Origin: Mactromeris polynyma
Lineage: Eukaryota > Mollusca > Bivalvia > Venerida > Mactridae
Reading direction: 5' to 3'
Length of the DNA stretch: 64,000 nucleotides
NCBI GenBank assembly: GCA_032209605.1
Contig: JASFXZ010000001.1
Coordinates: forward strand, 18,990,256 to 19,054,255
Part shown: positions 21,511 through 37,576 of the stretch, in pieces
Layout: each line of letters begins with the position of its first letter
Position numbering within the stretch: the stretch's first letter is position 1
Translations under genes and position numbers: made by a program
The notes under the pieces: generated by a model
Told to the model about the DNA's origin: nothing
Database searches by the model: none
Seen by the model: the letters and a program-made list of their open reading frames with translations, nothing else

Positions 21511-24050
21511 GCAGATTTTAGTGTCGGGGTACCACCATATTTGGAGTGATGCACTATTAAACACCTATTGTTTCTATGATTAACATATATGAAACGAGGC
21601 TTCTCGAATGCTATCTAGTACAAGTATGTGTGATTATTTGAACCGCTCGAATTATCAGTGTAACAAGATAACTTTGTTAGGCAGTGTCAATTTCACCTAA
21701 TTTTTGTTCGATAAGCGACATGGTATGATACATATAACAGTTACTCATCGGTATGAAGTAAGCAATAGTAGTAGTAATAGCAGTATCAATAGTTCATCTG
21801 TTAGCTACCATTCCTAGCGGTAAGGGCAGTAATACTGCAACTACTCTCAGGTGAAAGTCTGATATTAAAATACTTCTGGTGCCTACAGAAAACATATACT
21901 GAACTGTTCAAATATCTAACAATTAAAACACCGACATTCAAGCAACATTACAGACAGTATGGACGAAAGTAAGGGTTGTATTCTGTTTATTGTATAGTCC
22001 AAAAAAGGAAGTAATAGAAACCGTTACCATAGCTCTCACTGTCACCTAAGCAAAGTACAACATTGTCGAGTGGTTGTTGACCGTAGCGTTAGTGATACTA
22101 CAGCTAATTTCACACTCACTATTTGATATTCAACAGCTTGGCTATTGGAGCTGAGGTACAAACACGATTTTACCTTTAGCATTTCATTTTCTGCTATATG
22201 ATAATTGTCATTTGTCACATTGTCACCTTGTATGGTCAGAATTTCCTAAATATCTTCATAAACGTAACTTTGCGATGTTTCGTAAGCCCAAGTTCATACA
22301 CGCGGTCACATGAAAATCATCTTTCAGAAATGACCTTATGGAAATAATACATTTACAGAGTGCAGAAACACAGTGTAATTCCAAATATAAAGCAGGAAAA
22401 TTGAGATGAATTATGTGGCAATGTCAGTAGGAGAATGGAGATGGCAATTGTATACTTTGTAAAAATTTACAAAATACACATTGCATGGGTAATAAATAAT
22501 TAATCATTTTTTTTAAAAATCATAACATTCTGACACAGGGCCGATTTTGGGGTTAAGTGAACCTACCCCTTTACACAGCGTCCTGAAAATACCATTCTCC
22601 TATGTTGATACATCATTAAATTCATTACCAATAGCAAAAACATCAGCAAATGCTCATCAACAACACCACTTAAACGCTAACTCTATATACATGCATATGC
22701 CTTCACCATAAACACTCAACACAAAAGGAACAGTTATAATAACACCAACATCATAACGATGATAATTATCCTGGCCACCACCACCAACTATAATCGGGAA
22801 CAACAACAACAACAGAAACGTTTCAAATGCCGTCAGCAGCAACAACGATTATGGCTTAACGACAGAAATAGCAACAAAAGCATTGGAATCTATGAGTAAA
22901 AATTAAGGTAACAGTAACAAATTGTACTTAACGAGAGCTGTTTTATTTCTTATTGGTTTATGAGGGAAATTGTTGTTCTGTATTACACATACATGCTTAT
23001 AATCACCAGCGGATCCAGGGGGGGGGGGGGCGAAACCTGAGCGCACCCCCCTAAAATTCCCCAACCTTGCATGTATGTGTCTGAGTATAATACGAAAATA
23101 TACAGAGATCGCTCCACCGCTGCTAATGGGTTGTGTTTAATAAAGTGACCTTCTGAATTAGTTTTAATGTTCAATAACTTAAATACAAAGAATAAAACAC
23201 AGACATGACCGTTTTATAAGGCTTGAGCAAAAGCAAAGATGACCAAAAAGTTACGCCCCCACCCCCTAAGACTCTCTACGACCAAATCCTGGACCCGCCC
23301 CTGATAATGATTTCAGAGATGATTAAACTCTAAAGCGATCATACTGTTTAACAATTTATTTATGGAAATGCAGGATTCTGAAAAATATGTTTTTACTGTT
23401 TTCCAATCAAGATTCAACATTGATTAGATCATTGTGCCAAAACCTGTCATAGTATTTTAGATAGACGTCGTGTTTTACTTTGTAGATAAAGTGTTTTAGT
23501 AGTCTTTTAACAAGCATGTACAGGATATTTTTATTATTCTAACCTAACGTTTCTGTATCAAGATATTTTTGCAAGATATATTGTGTCTGCTATAATATAC
23601 CTCGTGGTTTCAGTGCATGTATGTTGATGTTGTTTTTTCCTTTCCTTTTTAAACCACTTACTTTTCATAATATTCGTACCTTTTAACTGGTATAGTAAAT
23701 ATAATTCTACTACCAAGATTCATGAGCACTGTGCTCAGATTATGTATAGTGTTATTTTTAATATGTTACTGTCCATCTCTTATAATTCCGTATGGAATGG
23801 CATTGTGCTGTTTTAAATGCTATTTTACATTTAATGTGTTATTGTGTATGTGCAATGATGAGACGAAAAAAAGGTTATTCTACGCATTCTATCATATACT
23901 AATATTCTGATCACTTGAATGCGATTCATTGTTGATATCACGAGACTGACACGAAGTCGTACAGACGAATAAAGTGGGTTATCACAAACTGATAATCACT
24001 ATTACCACATGTCATTATGTACCTGGGCGTATGTCTGCATAATTATAATC
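21511..24050. other. Intergenic DNA upstream of actin gene 3
   Basis: No gene recognised. It holds a CAA-rich patch at 22640-22850 and a stretch at about 23007-23302. The latter begins gcggatccagg plus a run of Gs and ends tcctggacccgcccctga; the ends look like a degenerate inverted repeat of a common invertebrate MITE type. Confidence 0.4.
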
Positions 24051-24059
24051 GACTCATGA

Positions 24060-24410
24060 TTAAAAATATTCGGCAATTTACACACTGTGCATGTTACAGA
24101 TATGATAAATAATATACCATATTTAAACACTGTTGCCAATACAGAGTTACCAGATCATTCTTTATTAAGATGGAACGTTATTTGTAGCAGTATTAATGAG
24201 GATAACGCCGTATTTTCGGTTAAATTTTCATGCTCTTATACGAAATTTGATTGTAGCAGTATGCCGAATGATTTTATGTGTGATATTGAAACTTTATCAA
24301 ATTTAAATAGCACTGTGTCAGTTCGCTTTTATCAGAGTTTGCTAGTAGAATCAATTGAATTAGAGAGACAATGGGAAGGAATAAAACAAGTCGATATTTT
24401 AAACTGAAGT
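24060..24410 (+). pseudogene. Possible LINE endonuclease fragment
   Basis: An open frame at 24087-24407 contains LPDHSLLRWNV, resembling the SDH-containing end of LINE endonucleases, followed by serine-rich linker-like text with LNSTVSVRFYQ. No reverse transcriptase follows. The assignment rests on one short motif. Confidence 0.35.
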
Positions 24411-26744
24411 AAATGCCCCAAAAGATTTATAGCAAGACTAGCAAGCTGACCTGAAACATATTTTGCTAAACCATTGTCCTATTAAAGCATCATTACATTT
24501 GCGCAAGACTGTGTTTCTCGCAATTTGACCCTAGTTCATGATATATGTATAGACTAGACGTTACAATAAAGCATTAAAATATCACATGATACGTTAATAT
24601 ATTAGACATTACACAATAGTGTGTAACACATATTTACTTATGCATATAAAACTAAAAAAAAAACAGTTGTTAAGTGTTACTAAAAATAATAAATGAATTG
24701 TTACATGTGTAAGAAACTGAATAATATCGTACACTATTGCGCATACCTAAAACTAATCTTATGAAATCCATTTAGAACCAATCAGGTTGGTCCTAATTTA
24801 TTTAACAGCAGTTTTTCAGATGTAATGACATACTATTATACATACAATTATGTGCAGTTAACGATTGTTCTTTTCGTTACTTTTCTTCTGTCATTCATTT
24901 CCACATAATATTACGATGGCTTAATTATACGGCCTTCCAATCGTGTGGTAATTAAGTGCATGTAATTAATAATAATTATGAATTGATTATATTCGTGTCG
25001 CATCTCTGACCGTTTCATGATCGACAGGTTAACACTATATTACACATTGACAGAAAACCAGACATTTGATTAGGTCAACTTACCGCCATATATACATGAT
25101 GAAAATAGCGTTAAAGCCAATAAAAAGACATTCGACCATTTCTGTTGAAGATTATATTTTCGCCGAGTGTAGTTTAGTACGTATTATGCGGAACTCCACT
25201 GAATGGACAAAATGGACGGATCCGAGCAAAACATCACTGGTAGTTATATCCAATCCACGTGGTATGTCCATCTTTATAAGTATATAAGTATATATGAGTA
25301 CGCAGTAATTTGTTCACACGTCAAATACAATATTTCATGGATTCCATTCCCAGGGACTTCTGATCCCAAACTTAAACTTACACTTACGCTTACTACGATG
25401 CAAAAGTGGTGGCCACTGACCGTAGTCGGAAGGTGGCCAATATTCCAAGCCTTTTAAAGAGTAATATCAGATGAGGACACTTTTGAGTGGCCGTTGTCAG
25501 CAGGTTGTCGCTATTTATAGCTTGTCGTAAGCAAAGGTTGGACTGTATTTATTTAGTACATGATATGCGACATGAAAGTTTCAATACTTTGTGGGAAATC
25601 TCTAGAAATTAAACAAGCCTACTTGTCAAAACTAACTTCCTATCCATAGTTCACACGAATCGAGTGTAATTATCCCTCTTGTGGTTTGTTGGCTATGTAA
25701 TACATAAATACATGCTATGTCTGTGTATGTAAACATGTACGTATATACTGTCGATTCATTAGCTGAGAATATCGTTATTTGTTCGCTATGTTTAGTGGTC
25801 AATATCTGCAAAATATGTTTTCATTGGCAGGATCATCTAACAGTTATTTATTCGGCGCAGCCATACTAACATGGTTTTGCTAGGCAATTTGTCTTCAACC
25901 GAACAACGTTTGTAACCTTGACGCTGATTTGTTAACAATCTCGATAAAGGTTACGTTAATTACCGAAATCGACTGAATTTTGGTGAATTACCGATATCCA
26001 TTTTTGATCTGGAGTGACCAGCAAGCGTAACATCTCGGCATTTTTTTATTTTGCACAATAAATCTTAACCTTCAAATTGCGACGACCATCTTTTTCGGCG
26101 CAGCCGTACTAACATGGTTTTGCTAATTGCATATCAGTGTTTTGTAAACCAATCAAATCTTACGTTAACCACCAAGGCAATTTCTCTGCAACTGAAAAAT
26201 ATTTGTAACATTGACGCAGATTGGTTGACTTTGTGGATAGTGTATTTCATGATTTATCCAGTAAGTAGTGTTGTTAGTCATTAGCCTGGATTACCTGCCC
26301 TTAGCATTACATTATCGGTGTGCAGAGTACGCTGAGAACCAGACTAATTAGTCATCACTACGGGGAATTGTCCGGTGTTGGAATTAAGAAGACTTTCTTG
26401 GTGTAATGTATCAGTCGCGACCATTTATATCGTTTTAATCACATACATCGCTATATAACAAGTTTATTAACATGAATGTGTGAGTTCACGACTTATGCAT
26501 TAAGTATAATTGATGAAATATAGTGAAACAAACTACATGTATACTGTGTCTGTGACTAATCACACTACGCAGTGATCTCCCCTTACAGTTAACACCAATC
26601 ACATTTTGTACATCGACGGGTGATAGCAAATGATGTCTATCTAATTATATGCAGATAGTCAAGTTGTTTTTGTTTTCATATCTCGTAATTGTGTGCAATA
26701 AATCACAATGATGTTTGTGGTGAGATAACATAAAAATACATGTA
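24411..26744. other. Intergenic DNA with an imperfect direct repeat
   Basis: The segment cggcgcagccatactaacat with its downstream text (ggcaatttgtcttcaac, gtaaccttgacgctgattt) at 25851-25940 recurs at 26093-26235 with about 50 extra bases inserted in the second copy. No coding sequence is seen. Confidence 0.5.
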
Positions 26745-27226
26745 CACTGCCATCCAAAAGTTTCTTCACACATGAATATTTTGAATTTCATTACTTTTTT
26801 ATGCAGAATTTCAAATATAACATTTATGGCCATGAAGTAAATCATTCATCTCACTTCTGTGATGGATAGTTAAGAATTAACAATTTGCACATCTCGGCAG
26901 CAGCATCAATTGGCCATCATACAAAACATACGTATGTGTAAATGATCTGACACAAAAAATAAGATAATTTGTTTCAGTACAAATTTATAAATACTTCTAC
27001 CAGGGACCGTCTATTGTGTGTTCTAGCTTCTACAGTAAATCATTGATTTGTTTCAGTACAATTTATAAATACTTCTACCAGGGACCGTCTATTGTGTGTT
27101 CTAGCTTCTACAGTAAATCATTGCTGTGTCAAAAAATGTTTTCAATGTATCGCATGTGACACAAAAATGAAAATACATTAACTGCAATGGGAATTGTCGA
27201 AGTGAAGGAACTTTTGGAGGGCAGTG
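26745..27226. mobile_element. Tc1/mariner-like MITE, copy 1, with internal duplication
   Basis: The ends cactgccatccaaaagtttc and its complement ttttggagggcagtg are inverted and TA-flanked. The same element occurs in inverted orientation at 38533-38914. This copy has a 79-bp internal tandem duplication starting gtttcagtac (26971 and 27050). No transposase. Confidence 0.8.
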
Positions 27227-30200
27227 TATTTGCCAGCCTGTCAATAGTTAACAACACTCATATTACGATATGAGCATGAATAATACTATCTCGTATTTCA
27301 TATTCAGTTAATGCAATATTGAGCCAAATTATTGACACACTTGTTTGATGCAATAAACAAATAAGTATTGTTTTCGTATTTGAGCGGTCAGCATCTTGAA
27401 TTGACACAATCCATGTATAGTATATCACCCACTTAACTAGTCTGACTCAAAGATCGTGAACCTGTTTCCTCCAAGTAGGCAAGTGTTCGTCTTAGTCATA
27501 TAACTGCTATCATACTGTTTGAATCAATGGACTTTGTGTATGGTCAAGTACGTTAAGTAAATCCAAACATAAGACTGATTCTTGTAGACTGGCCACGTGG
27601 TACACTGTATATTGAAGATGTCAGTATGAGTGGTCAAAATCACTGCTAAAGTAACAAAACCTACTTGAATATCCGATTGAATATAGAATATAATAGCAGT
27701 AAAACAACCATATTACCGCAGTGAAATATAAAAAAGTTACATGAATATTGTATTTGATAAATGATAAAAGCATTATTATCGATAAATTTCAAAAAGCAAA
27801 TGCCATCTACTATGAAAAAGGTAAATATGAATAATTGTTAATTATTTAGTGACCTGTTATTTAAATATACCCGGCATGTATTTCGTTTCGGCAAGGTAGG
27901 CTATATAGTGGTAATTACTTATCTCTCTAGCGTCGCAAACATACATTTGTCTCTTTTCAACAGACAACATAATGACACTGACCAATACATTTCATTTAGT
28001 TTGTTACATTTAAAATATTAAAAATATGAACTGGTATTTTTGAAGATGGAGTGCAATTATTTATCATCATCATATGTGCATTGATTAGTATATTTATTTG
28101 ATAGTAAATATAAATTTATGTATGATACATTATGTACAATTGCGTACGCCGGACAATACGTGTAACACTTAAGTCTGTAGTTTGAATAAAGTATTTTGTT
28201 TTATGTAGTTTTGCATTGTTTATTTTCGGGTATTTCGAGGGTTCAGTGCAAGACTATACTTACTCCTATATAAATACAATAGTCTTGAGTTGATCCCTCG
28301 AATTTTGTTTAATATATTTGCCACCAAACATTCAATCAAAAAGCAGGGTTGGACACTATAATCGGATCCTGATTATTCTATTATTAAGGAATAAAATCTG
28401 GATCCATTAATTTTTAAATATTACCAGTCATAAATGATATTTTTTATCATTTTTGCAAAAATAAGACGTCACATTTCCCCGAAAATTCTTCCCTATAAAG
28501 CGCACTCGATGTTACAGCATGTATAATTGTTGTATTGTATAGTATGTATATGTTGCATCCGGGTTTATCACGTTTATCAGATGTCATGCTGCGCATGCGC
28601 TGTTGCGTCGATAAAGAGTTACACCGTGTGTTTGAAATTATCGAAAAATGACATTTTTAACAAAAATCGTTAAAAAGGACAGCATAATAGAGCATCCGCA
28701 TTAAATCTTAAAAGAGCGTTCGAAAGTACATAGATATAGAAACTGCTGCGATTTATACGCAAAATGGGGATTTCATTCAAATCGCGCTGGAAGCATTAAT
28801 ATTTCACTTTAAATTATTATTTTTATATCATTATAAAGAGGAAAGAATGAATGACCAATGCTACAGAAGGTTAATAAATGTTTTATATTTAATTTTATGA
28901 AAATAATAGCTGTTCAAAGTTTTTTCCCTTCTTTGAAAAAATCAACCAAATCAGAAATCGATATTTGAGGGGACGGATAATTTTATCGATAAGACAGCGT
29001 GTCCAGTCCCATTGTTGAACATGATTTATACCATCATAAAGTGAAATGTTTGATCTCTAACATTTGTTTGCACACGAAAGATATCATGAACAGATTTTGA
29101 TTTATCGCGGTTTGAAGATTTTCCTTCTATAAATCTATAGGATGTGGGTCGGACCACAGTGACACGAAAGTTGGGTATATCAAAGACCTAAATACCATGG
29201 TATTTAGGTCTTTGGGTATATGATTACTTTTTAGAAGCCATTGAAATTGCTGACTATGATGCTGCTGAGAAAAATGTCATTTCAAGTGAAATTTATGTAG
29301 AACGTTGTAAAATGGGAGCTTCATTTGTAACTTAGCAAGCTACGTATGTCACAAGTTGATTGTAACAACAATATTCTACAATTTTATATAAATGGAAATG
29401 TTTAATTCAATATCATTCTTAAAGAGCTTCTTTCTAAAACACAGCTCAATATTTAACTTGCACATTTTGTCATTATTAAGTTAATCGGAGAAGCACTCAA
29501 GTCTAACCAGTATGCGTACAAATAGTATATTGAATATGTTTTGGCTTGTTCGATTATAACAATTTGTTCATGACCTCGCTTACTATTACACAGTTTTCAA
29601 TGGGTATGTTTACTGATACTAACTTAACACTCCAGTTTGACACATCAGCAGTTTTTCCAACATTACCATATATGGTCATATTGATGGTGTATATATAAAT
29701 AGAAATAGCATATCTTCTTTCTCATGTACTTACCACTTGAATGTGTACTTATGTACTCTTCAACTTTATCAGCCAGTCAATTGAACGATTGGTTGATCAA
29801 AACCACACAATTTATGGTTTCCGAGGACAATTATAGGAAATAAAACATTATGAGTTTTTGCTTGGCTGTCATTTAATTAAAAACGATCGGTCATTGTTCG
29901 TGTTTACCAAAGCAGCACAAAATCAGTTGTATAATTAGTTTATATGTCTAAGTAAAACAAATACGCTGCATAATAAACATGTACATGTACAATGCATATG
30001 TTTGTGTGTGATGTCGCGTGTGACTGCATACTAGTGGGTGGAGAACTCGATCATATACTTTATACTCATATATTTTCACATTACCAGGCGCGTATCCGGG
30101 CATACGCACGTACGCCAATGCGTACAATTAGTCAGAAAAAGAAAAGACCTAAATACTGGTGAATTCGTCGTTAGATTCATTTTTGCCTAGTTATTTGACG

Positions 30201-31560
30201 CTTTACGAGTATTCCAGCTATAAACCAATATATTCACCTTAATTAAACATTATCTATGCTAAAAGGGAAAGGGGATTTGTCCTTTAACATATATGAATTT
30301 ACATCGATGTTTAATTGCTTCATTTGAAAATTTAAAAAATCTCAAAATTGCGACCTATCAACCCTTTTGTGTGCATGAAATCTGAAACAAACATATTCTT
30401 TATTTAGGCCTTATCGTTTTATTCAAGGAATTTATCAAGTGTATAGTCAAGTTGAAATTGTCTATATTGGACACAAATAATTTCCTTTTTAGATAGATAC
30501 TAAGAATTATGAACGCATACTCTTGCGACTAAAACCAACTATCGCGTGATACAAGTCATTTACATAATATCCACGTATTTTAATGCCGATTAAAGGGAGA
30601 GAACCATTAAATATGCGTGTCGTTTCATGAATGAGTAATCTTTCTTTGAAGTGATGCATCTATATACCGGTATGATGTCGCTTTATTGATACATTTGAGT
30701 ATTAGGATTTCATGATTAGCATTGAAGATACGGTATGTCAGAAGCATTTCTAATGGTACTTGCATTAACTTCGTTTCAACAATGTGTTGGGTTTAGCGCC
30801 CATTTTGCGGTATACGGTTATCAGTTGAGTTACCCAGCGTTCCCATGTGTTCGTTACCAGCACTCACATGTTGCTCCTTAGCAACTGGAAACCTCCTCAA
30901 ATCAATCCGATACGTGTAATGCAGCAAGCGTTATAAACTAAACAGAAAAGTTGGATGTTTTTTCCGTAAACATAACTCATGTGTTTTAAGTTAGTTAACT
31001 ACATCTTCGCGGTGTTTTTTAAACACCGATTTCTGATTATGTTGTCATACAGAATAAACTGAGCATATCTGGCAGCGTATTCCAACTTAGGTTCTCATTT
31101 CTTCGAAGTACTATACCGTATATGAACGTAATATAGAGTGTTCCATATTGCACTTACCTCGTCTTTTATTGCTGAATTTGGAATGAGAAAGAAACCAATT
31201 TTAAATTCATGAACACGATTGGAAATAAAGATGAAACTTGGTACGTTTGAATCTTTATATTAGTTCTCAAGACCAACCCATATTTATTAAAGTAGAAAAA
31301 ATCTTATAATAAATTTGCGCTTTCAGTTGTAAATAAATTACATGTGTGGAAAATATGAGGTAGTCTTATAATGAACGATAGAAGCACGTCAATGTTAACT
31401 TTGATATTCATCATTTATATATCGATGGATTGAGCAAAAAAGTCTATCTACTTCATTATATATTTGCAGACAAATAAGTCTTCAATTTATAAATATTTGG
31501 TTAAGACTTTTTACCGTTTAAATTTGTTATGGTGCAATATTACAAGCCTTTTACATATAC
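27227..31560. other. Intergenic DNA between actin genes 4 and 3, no gene
   Basis: AT-rich, no supported coding sequence. It contains a small inverted repeat around 28233-28302 (cgagggttcagtgcaagact against its near-complement), a 34-bp perfect palindrome at 29181-29214, and an isolated perfect CArG motif at 29666-29675. A repeat-like GC-rich patch near 30087-30120 begins aggcgcgtatccgggcatac. Confidence 0.45.
29181..29214. repeat. 34-bp perfect palindrome
   Basis: The left arm caaagacctaaatacca is exactly complementary to the right arm with no spacer, centred on CCATGG. The motif aaagacctaaatac appears again at about 30146, suggesting that the arm is a terminus of a dispersed element. Confidence 0.85.
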
Positions 31561-32173
31561 AGTTATGTTTCTAAAGAAACATGTATATTACGTTTGCAAT
31601 TATGCTCTATTATTGCTGCGTCTGTATGCAACATTTCAAGAGTCGCCTCTGTTAAGCAACAATTTATATTCAACAACATTATCATTTTTCCTGTAGAAAA
31701 TATTTTTACCAATATAATCTCTCTAGACTTCTGCAACCTCTCAACAACGACCGAACTTTGCATCTCAGGATGTTGTTCGAGGGACGCTGTACTGTATATG
31801 GTACATCAGTGTAAGAATGTATTAGTCAACGTACATTCAATACCGAGTCGAGAACCAAATAAAAACAATGTTTTAGTTACAAAAATACTTTTTATTCAAC
31901 AAAAAGTTTCCAAGATAAGAATAATATATAGCATGCACATATCTGCAAGAGGTAATGCATAGTACGCGACTCTGTTATACTTGAAGTTAATTAAATTCAA
32001 GCATTAAGTAATTATTTTAGTTCTTGTATGCTTTTTGATGAATAGTAATAACTTATTCATCTCTTTATAATAATTATAATATGATACTCATGACAAACAA
32101 TCAATTAAGCTCGATATGTAGGTCCTTAGAGATTCAATGTTTCGTCTTTCATCAAGACATACACATGTCAAGT

Positions 32174-33969
<1,796 letters not shown>

Positions 33970-34052
33970 TCAGTATGGTGTTAAATTCCCACAGCGATGT
34001 TGAAAGGACAATTGATTTGATCAAAGTAGGAAGACAATGGAGTGTCGGGGGT

Positions 34053-34139
34053 CTTTATACGAAATTTAGAAGTGATCATGTGTTGTGATGGAAACGCTTT
34101 CCGGTCTGACCATATAAAGCATAGTAATTCCATATAAGG
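34053..34139 (-). promoter_or_regulatory. Actin gene 4 promoter: CArG box and TATA box
   Basis: A perfect CArG box CCATATAAGG lies at 34130-34139, with a one-mismatch second copy at 34110-34119. Minus-strand TATAAAG is at 34059-34053, 71 bp downstream and about 90 nt before the ATG. The layout repeats that of genes 1 and 2. Confidence 0.7.
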
Positions 34140-34369
34140 GGTGTTTGATTATTGATCAGTAACGGATACTTGAGATTCAGGATACAACAGTCATAAGTAG
34201 ATAAATGTATAAATCGCTTATCACATCTAAACAGACAACATGAGTGTTGGTAGTTGGTCACTGCAAGTATACGGATATACTTGACTGAGTATAGTATAGT
34301 ATAGCACTGAACTAATTACTGTCAATATATACATTTTGCTCTAAACATAAACAAAAACGGACACTTCTG

Positions 34370-35930
34370 ATATGAAACATTGTTTACACTGTTCGATGAT
34401 ATTATATCTACATGTATGTCCCAAATAGGCATTTATTTGAATAAATCTCGATGTTCATATCGCTTATGTGTGGAACGTATTCATACACAGTATTGCAAAC
34501 GTATTCTACAAGTAAAACGTTGTACACAAAATGATTTTGTTTACGGAATACTCGGTAGATTTCCTTTATCCCATAATAGACATATACGAATTGTAAAGTA
34601 TTGGTTAAAAATTATAACTAGTGACGATTTAAAGTATTGCAAAATTATATATGAAGTTTTAAGAACCGATGCGGACTTGTATCCACACAAAGTGTCGTGG
34701 GTTTCTTTGCTTCAACATTTATTATCATCATTAGGTTTTTATGAAGTTTGGTTAGCTCAGGGTGTTGGTAACGTAAATGCGTTTGTTAGTCTTTTTAAAC
34801 AACGTTTGTGTGATACAAATGTACAGAACTGGAATGCACGAATTGAGAATTCGACGCGCAGCACCTTCTTTAAAACCATTGTTTCCTTTGACTTTCAGTT
34901 TTATTTAAAATGTAATTTCACTTATAATTTAACTGCTGCAATGTCAAGGTTACTACTTTCATCTCATAATCTTTTCATTGAAACTGGTAGATGGCATCGA
35001 CCAAACTGTATCCCACATGAAGACAGGAAGTGTATTACATGTTATAAAATTGAAGACGAATACCACTTTGTTATAGAGTGTCATTTATATTCTGACCTCC
35101 GTAAAACATATATTTCTAAATATTACAGGTGCAATCCTAGTATGTATAAACTTAAACAACTTTTCGAATGCACTAATGTGTTTATACTCAGAAAATTAAG
35201 TACATATTTATTTAAAGCTTTTCAATTAAGATCTACTTTACAATGATTATGTCATATTCATTTGTAAAGAAGTTTAAAATATACATGTGTGTATATATAT
35301 ATATATGTTCTGTTGTCTTTACAATTTACATACTGATGAAATTTTCATTCATAGTATGTAATATTACACATAATTATATGTTCTGTTCTGTAATATGTAT
35401 GTGTCGTATTTTGTTGTTGTAGTTTTTTGAAATTGTATAATGTGTGACTATTCAATTTAACCCTAAAGAGATATTAAGTGTATAACACCGTTTTTATCGA
35501 TTTCGATATAATTTCATTCATTTAATTACTGTCAAAATCCACATTGCCTGTTCTTTGACCATGTGACTCTCAATCGACAGCTATATGGTCATGTACCCCC
35601 GTGGCTGACTGATTGAGAGCTACATTGTTTACTGTTATGTTGTTATATTGATATACTGCATGGTAAACGTGTATGTATATACAGCGGAGATGAGGACATT
35701 ACAGTAAATATCACCTTCTCCGTCTATGACGCGACAGTTCATCTTTCTTTCTTTGTAGTATGTTCTTAAGAGTGAATGTTTTTTTACTTCAAATAATGAA
35801 ATGCACCTATATGAATTGCCTAAACATGCTCCACTTGCTATGTCATTTGTAATGTTTATTTGTGTATCTTGTTTGTCTCACGGGCCATGTGGCTTATTGA
35901 ACTTGTATTTGAAATAAATAAATATTTATA
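34370..35930 (+). mobile_element. 5'-truncated LINE with open 288-residue C-terminal frame
   Basis: The frame 34380-35246 reads without a stop through landmarks of the region after the reverse transcriptase: RIHTQYCKRILQVKRCTQND, VYGILGRFPLSH, then a terminal CCHC-like knuckle RKCITCYKIEDEYHFVIECH. The reverse transcriptase and endonuclease domains are missing, so it is dead on arrival, but the remaining frame is intact and probably young. The 3' end is likely the gaaataaataaatattta tail near 35925. The clade is uncertain (CR1/L2/I-like). Confidence 0.75.
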
Positions 35931-36249
35931 TGTCAGATTTAATCACTGCGTTATTCGAAAACTGGGTTTTACATTTATGTTTTGAGTATAGTTGGTTAAT
36001 TATTTCGGGAAGGCTATGCAAGATGTTATAACAGACGTTCGGAAATCCTATGACTTGTTGCCAACACTTATTAACACTAAATTACTATAACATACTATTG
36101 ATACATTATTCTCAATTACAATTATAACAAATATCAGTTTAGTGCTATTAACACGACTGTCTTTTTTTTCGTTTTCGTTAAGACTTAGTTGTATAAGGCA
36201 CTTAAATCGCGTTTCAGTATGGTATATTGCTAGGCTAAAATGCTTTTTT

Positions 36250-36464
36250 TTCAGATATAAATTTGTACTTTTACATGTGTTTCTCATATGGACGGATTTC
36301 CATGCTCTTGTCAATATTCCTTAGTGTTTACCTTAACTGTATTCTGACTCAAGATGATTTGTTGATGATTTGTTTGTTTACTTTTGTATTGTTTAGCTTT
36401 GTACATATTGTTCTGCTCTCCATGCATGGAGGAAATAAAAGTATCTATCTATCTATCTATCTAC
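36250..36464 (+). mobile_element. Retroelement 3' tail ending in a (TCTA)n microsatellite, copy 1
   Basis: The text ccatgcatggaggaaataaa followed by agtatctatctatctatct is shared almost exactly with a second tail near 37575. A microsatellite tail after a conserved 3' end is characteristic of LINE/SINE insertions. The 5' limit is not defined. Confidence 0.5.
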
Positions 36465-37439
36465 CGGACTTCAAGTAAAATAAAATAATAATTATTCTTT
36501 AATTAGTACAACATTCACAGGTCTAAATTCTACAATATCTGGCCAATATGTATATTGCTGAGTGAATGCGAAACTATTTTATCCATTTGATATACCGATA
36601 AGTCTGTTTCGCTTTCGTTCATTGATCAACAGTTTCGCTACTTAGAACACCACTTTCCAGTCACTTGAAATAACAAATCAACAATCGTTTGTGCAACAAT
36701 GTTTGTGGTTTCAGTCACTCAAAACAAAGTACTCAGTAATAACAAAGGTTTAATAAAACAAATGCAGAAAGTGTACGAGGAATGTTCGAAATGTATTGTG
36801 GTTTAATTGTAACATTAACGAAACGGGAACCAATTGATGTATGCCTCTCAAATTGCCACACTACTATAGACGGTACACGAGCGTGCAGTTTTTCATTTCA
36901 TACCCTCAACGTACTCCCCATGGTTAGAAATGCATACTTTTACTCCACGTGTCCATTTTCCGGAAGGCGTCACGGTAGGCTGACTTTGGTATACTACGGT
37001 GGCACTGATGAACAGCAGAACCGAGAGCTAGGACCAGAAAGGAAGTTTTGTCAAATTTAGACAGAGATAGAAGTCGCATGATGCCAGGTCTGGGGAATAA
37101 GGGGTCCGGACTCCTCTAAGATTTAGGTAAAATAGAATTTCTCTTTAAAATCCTGTATGCAAGAGGGGGTCCAAAAATTCAAATGAAGACCTGGACCCCA
37201 CTGACGAAACTTGCTGGATCCGCGCTTGATTAAAATACATTATTTTATCCACTGTATTGCTTCTTGTTAAATTGAAAAATCATCTAGATGTATATTCTGA
37301 ACAACATTAATATTTGTTAATTATAGCACGTTATTGTATGCTGTAAACATCTATACATTTTTCTGGTCCGGGTAGCTTGTTAGATCATCTTATTTAATAC
37401 TGTTTCTTTCTGACAATGAATATTGATGATGTGACAAGT
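36465..37439. other. Intergenic DNA, no supported gene
   Basis: A 92-codon plus-strand frame at 36782-37060 has no recognisable domain. The segment about 37085-37215 carries ggtccggact and gctggatccgcg text resembling the ends of the degenerate element near 23.0-23.3 kb. Confidence 0.35.
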
Positions 37440-37576
37440 TAATATTTGTACATATGCATGTTGTCGTTGTGCTAATTGATTCCCTGTGTGTTTTGTCTTC
37501 ATCAGTGTACTGTATATAATAATGTCTTGTTCCGCTCTTCATATATGGAGGAAATAAAAGTATCTATCTATCTCTT
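37440..37576 (+). mobile_element. Retroelement 3' tail ending in a (TATC)n microsatellite, copy 2
   Basis: Ends atatatggaggaaataaaag followed by tatctatctatct, the same conserved terminus as copy 1 about 1.1 kb upstream. No coding part is retained. Confidence 0.5.

Noticed and set aside
31594..31962. 122-codon plus-strand frame downstream of actin gene 4
   Set aside because: AT-rich composition, an overlapping opposite frame and no recognisable family.
36782..37060. 92-codon plus-strand frame
   Set aside because: No domain, promoter or splice evidence, and surrounded by repeat tails.
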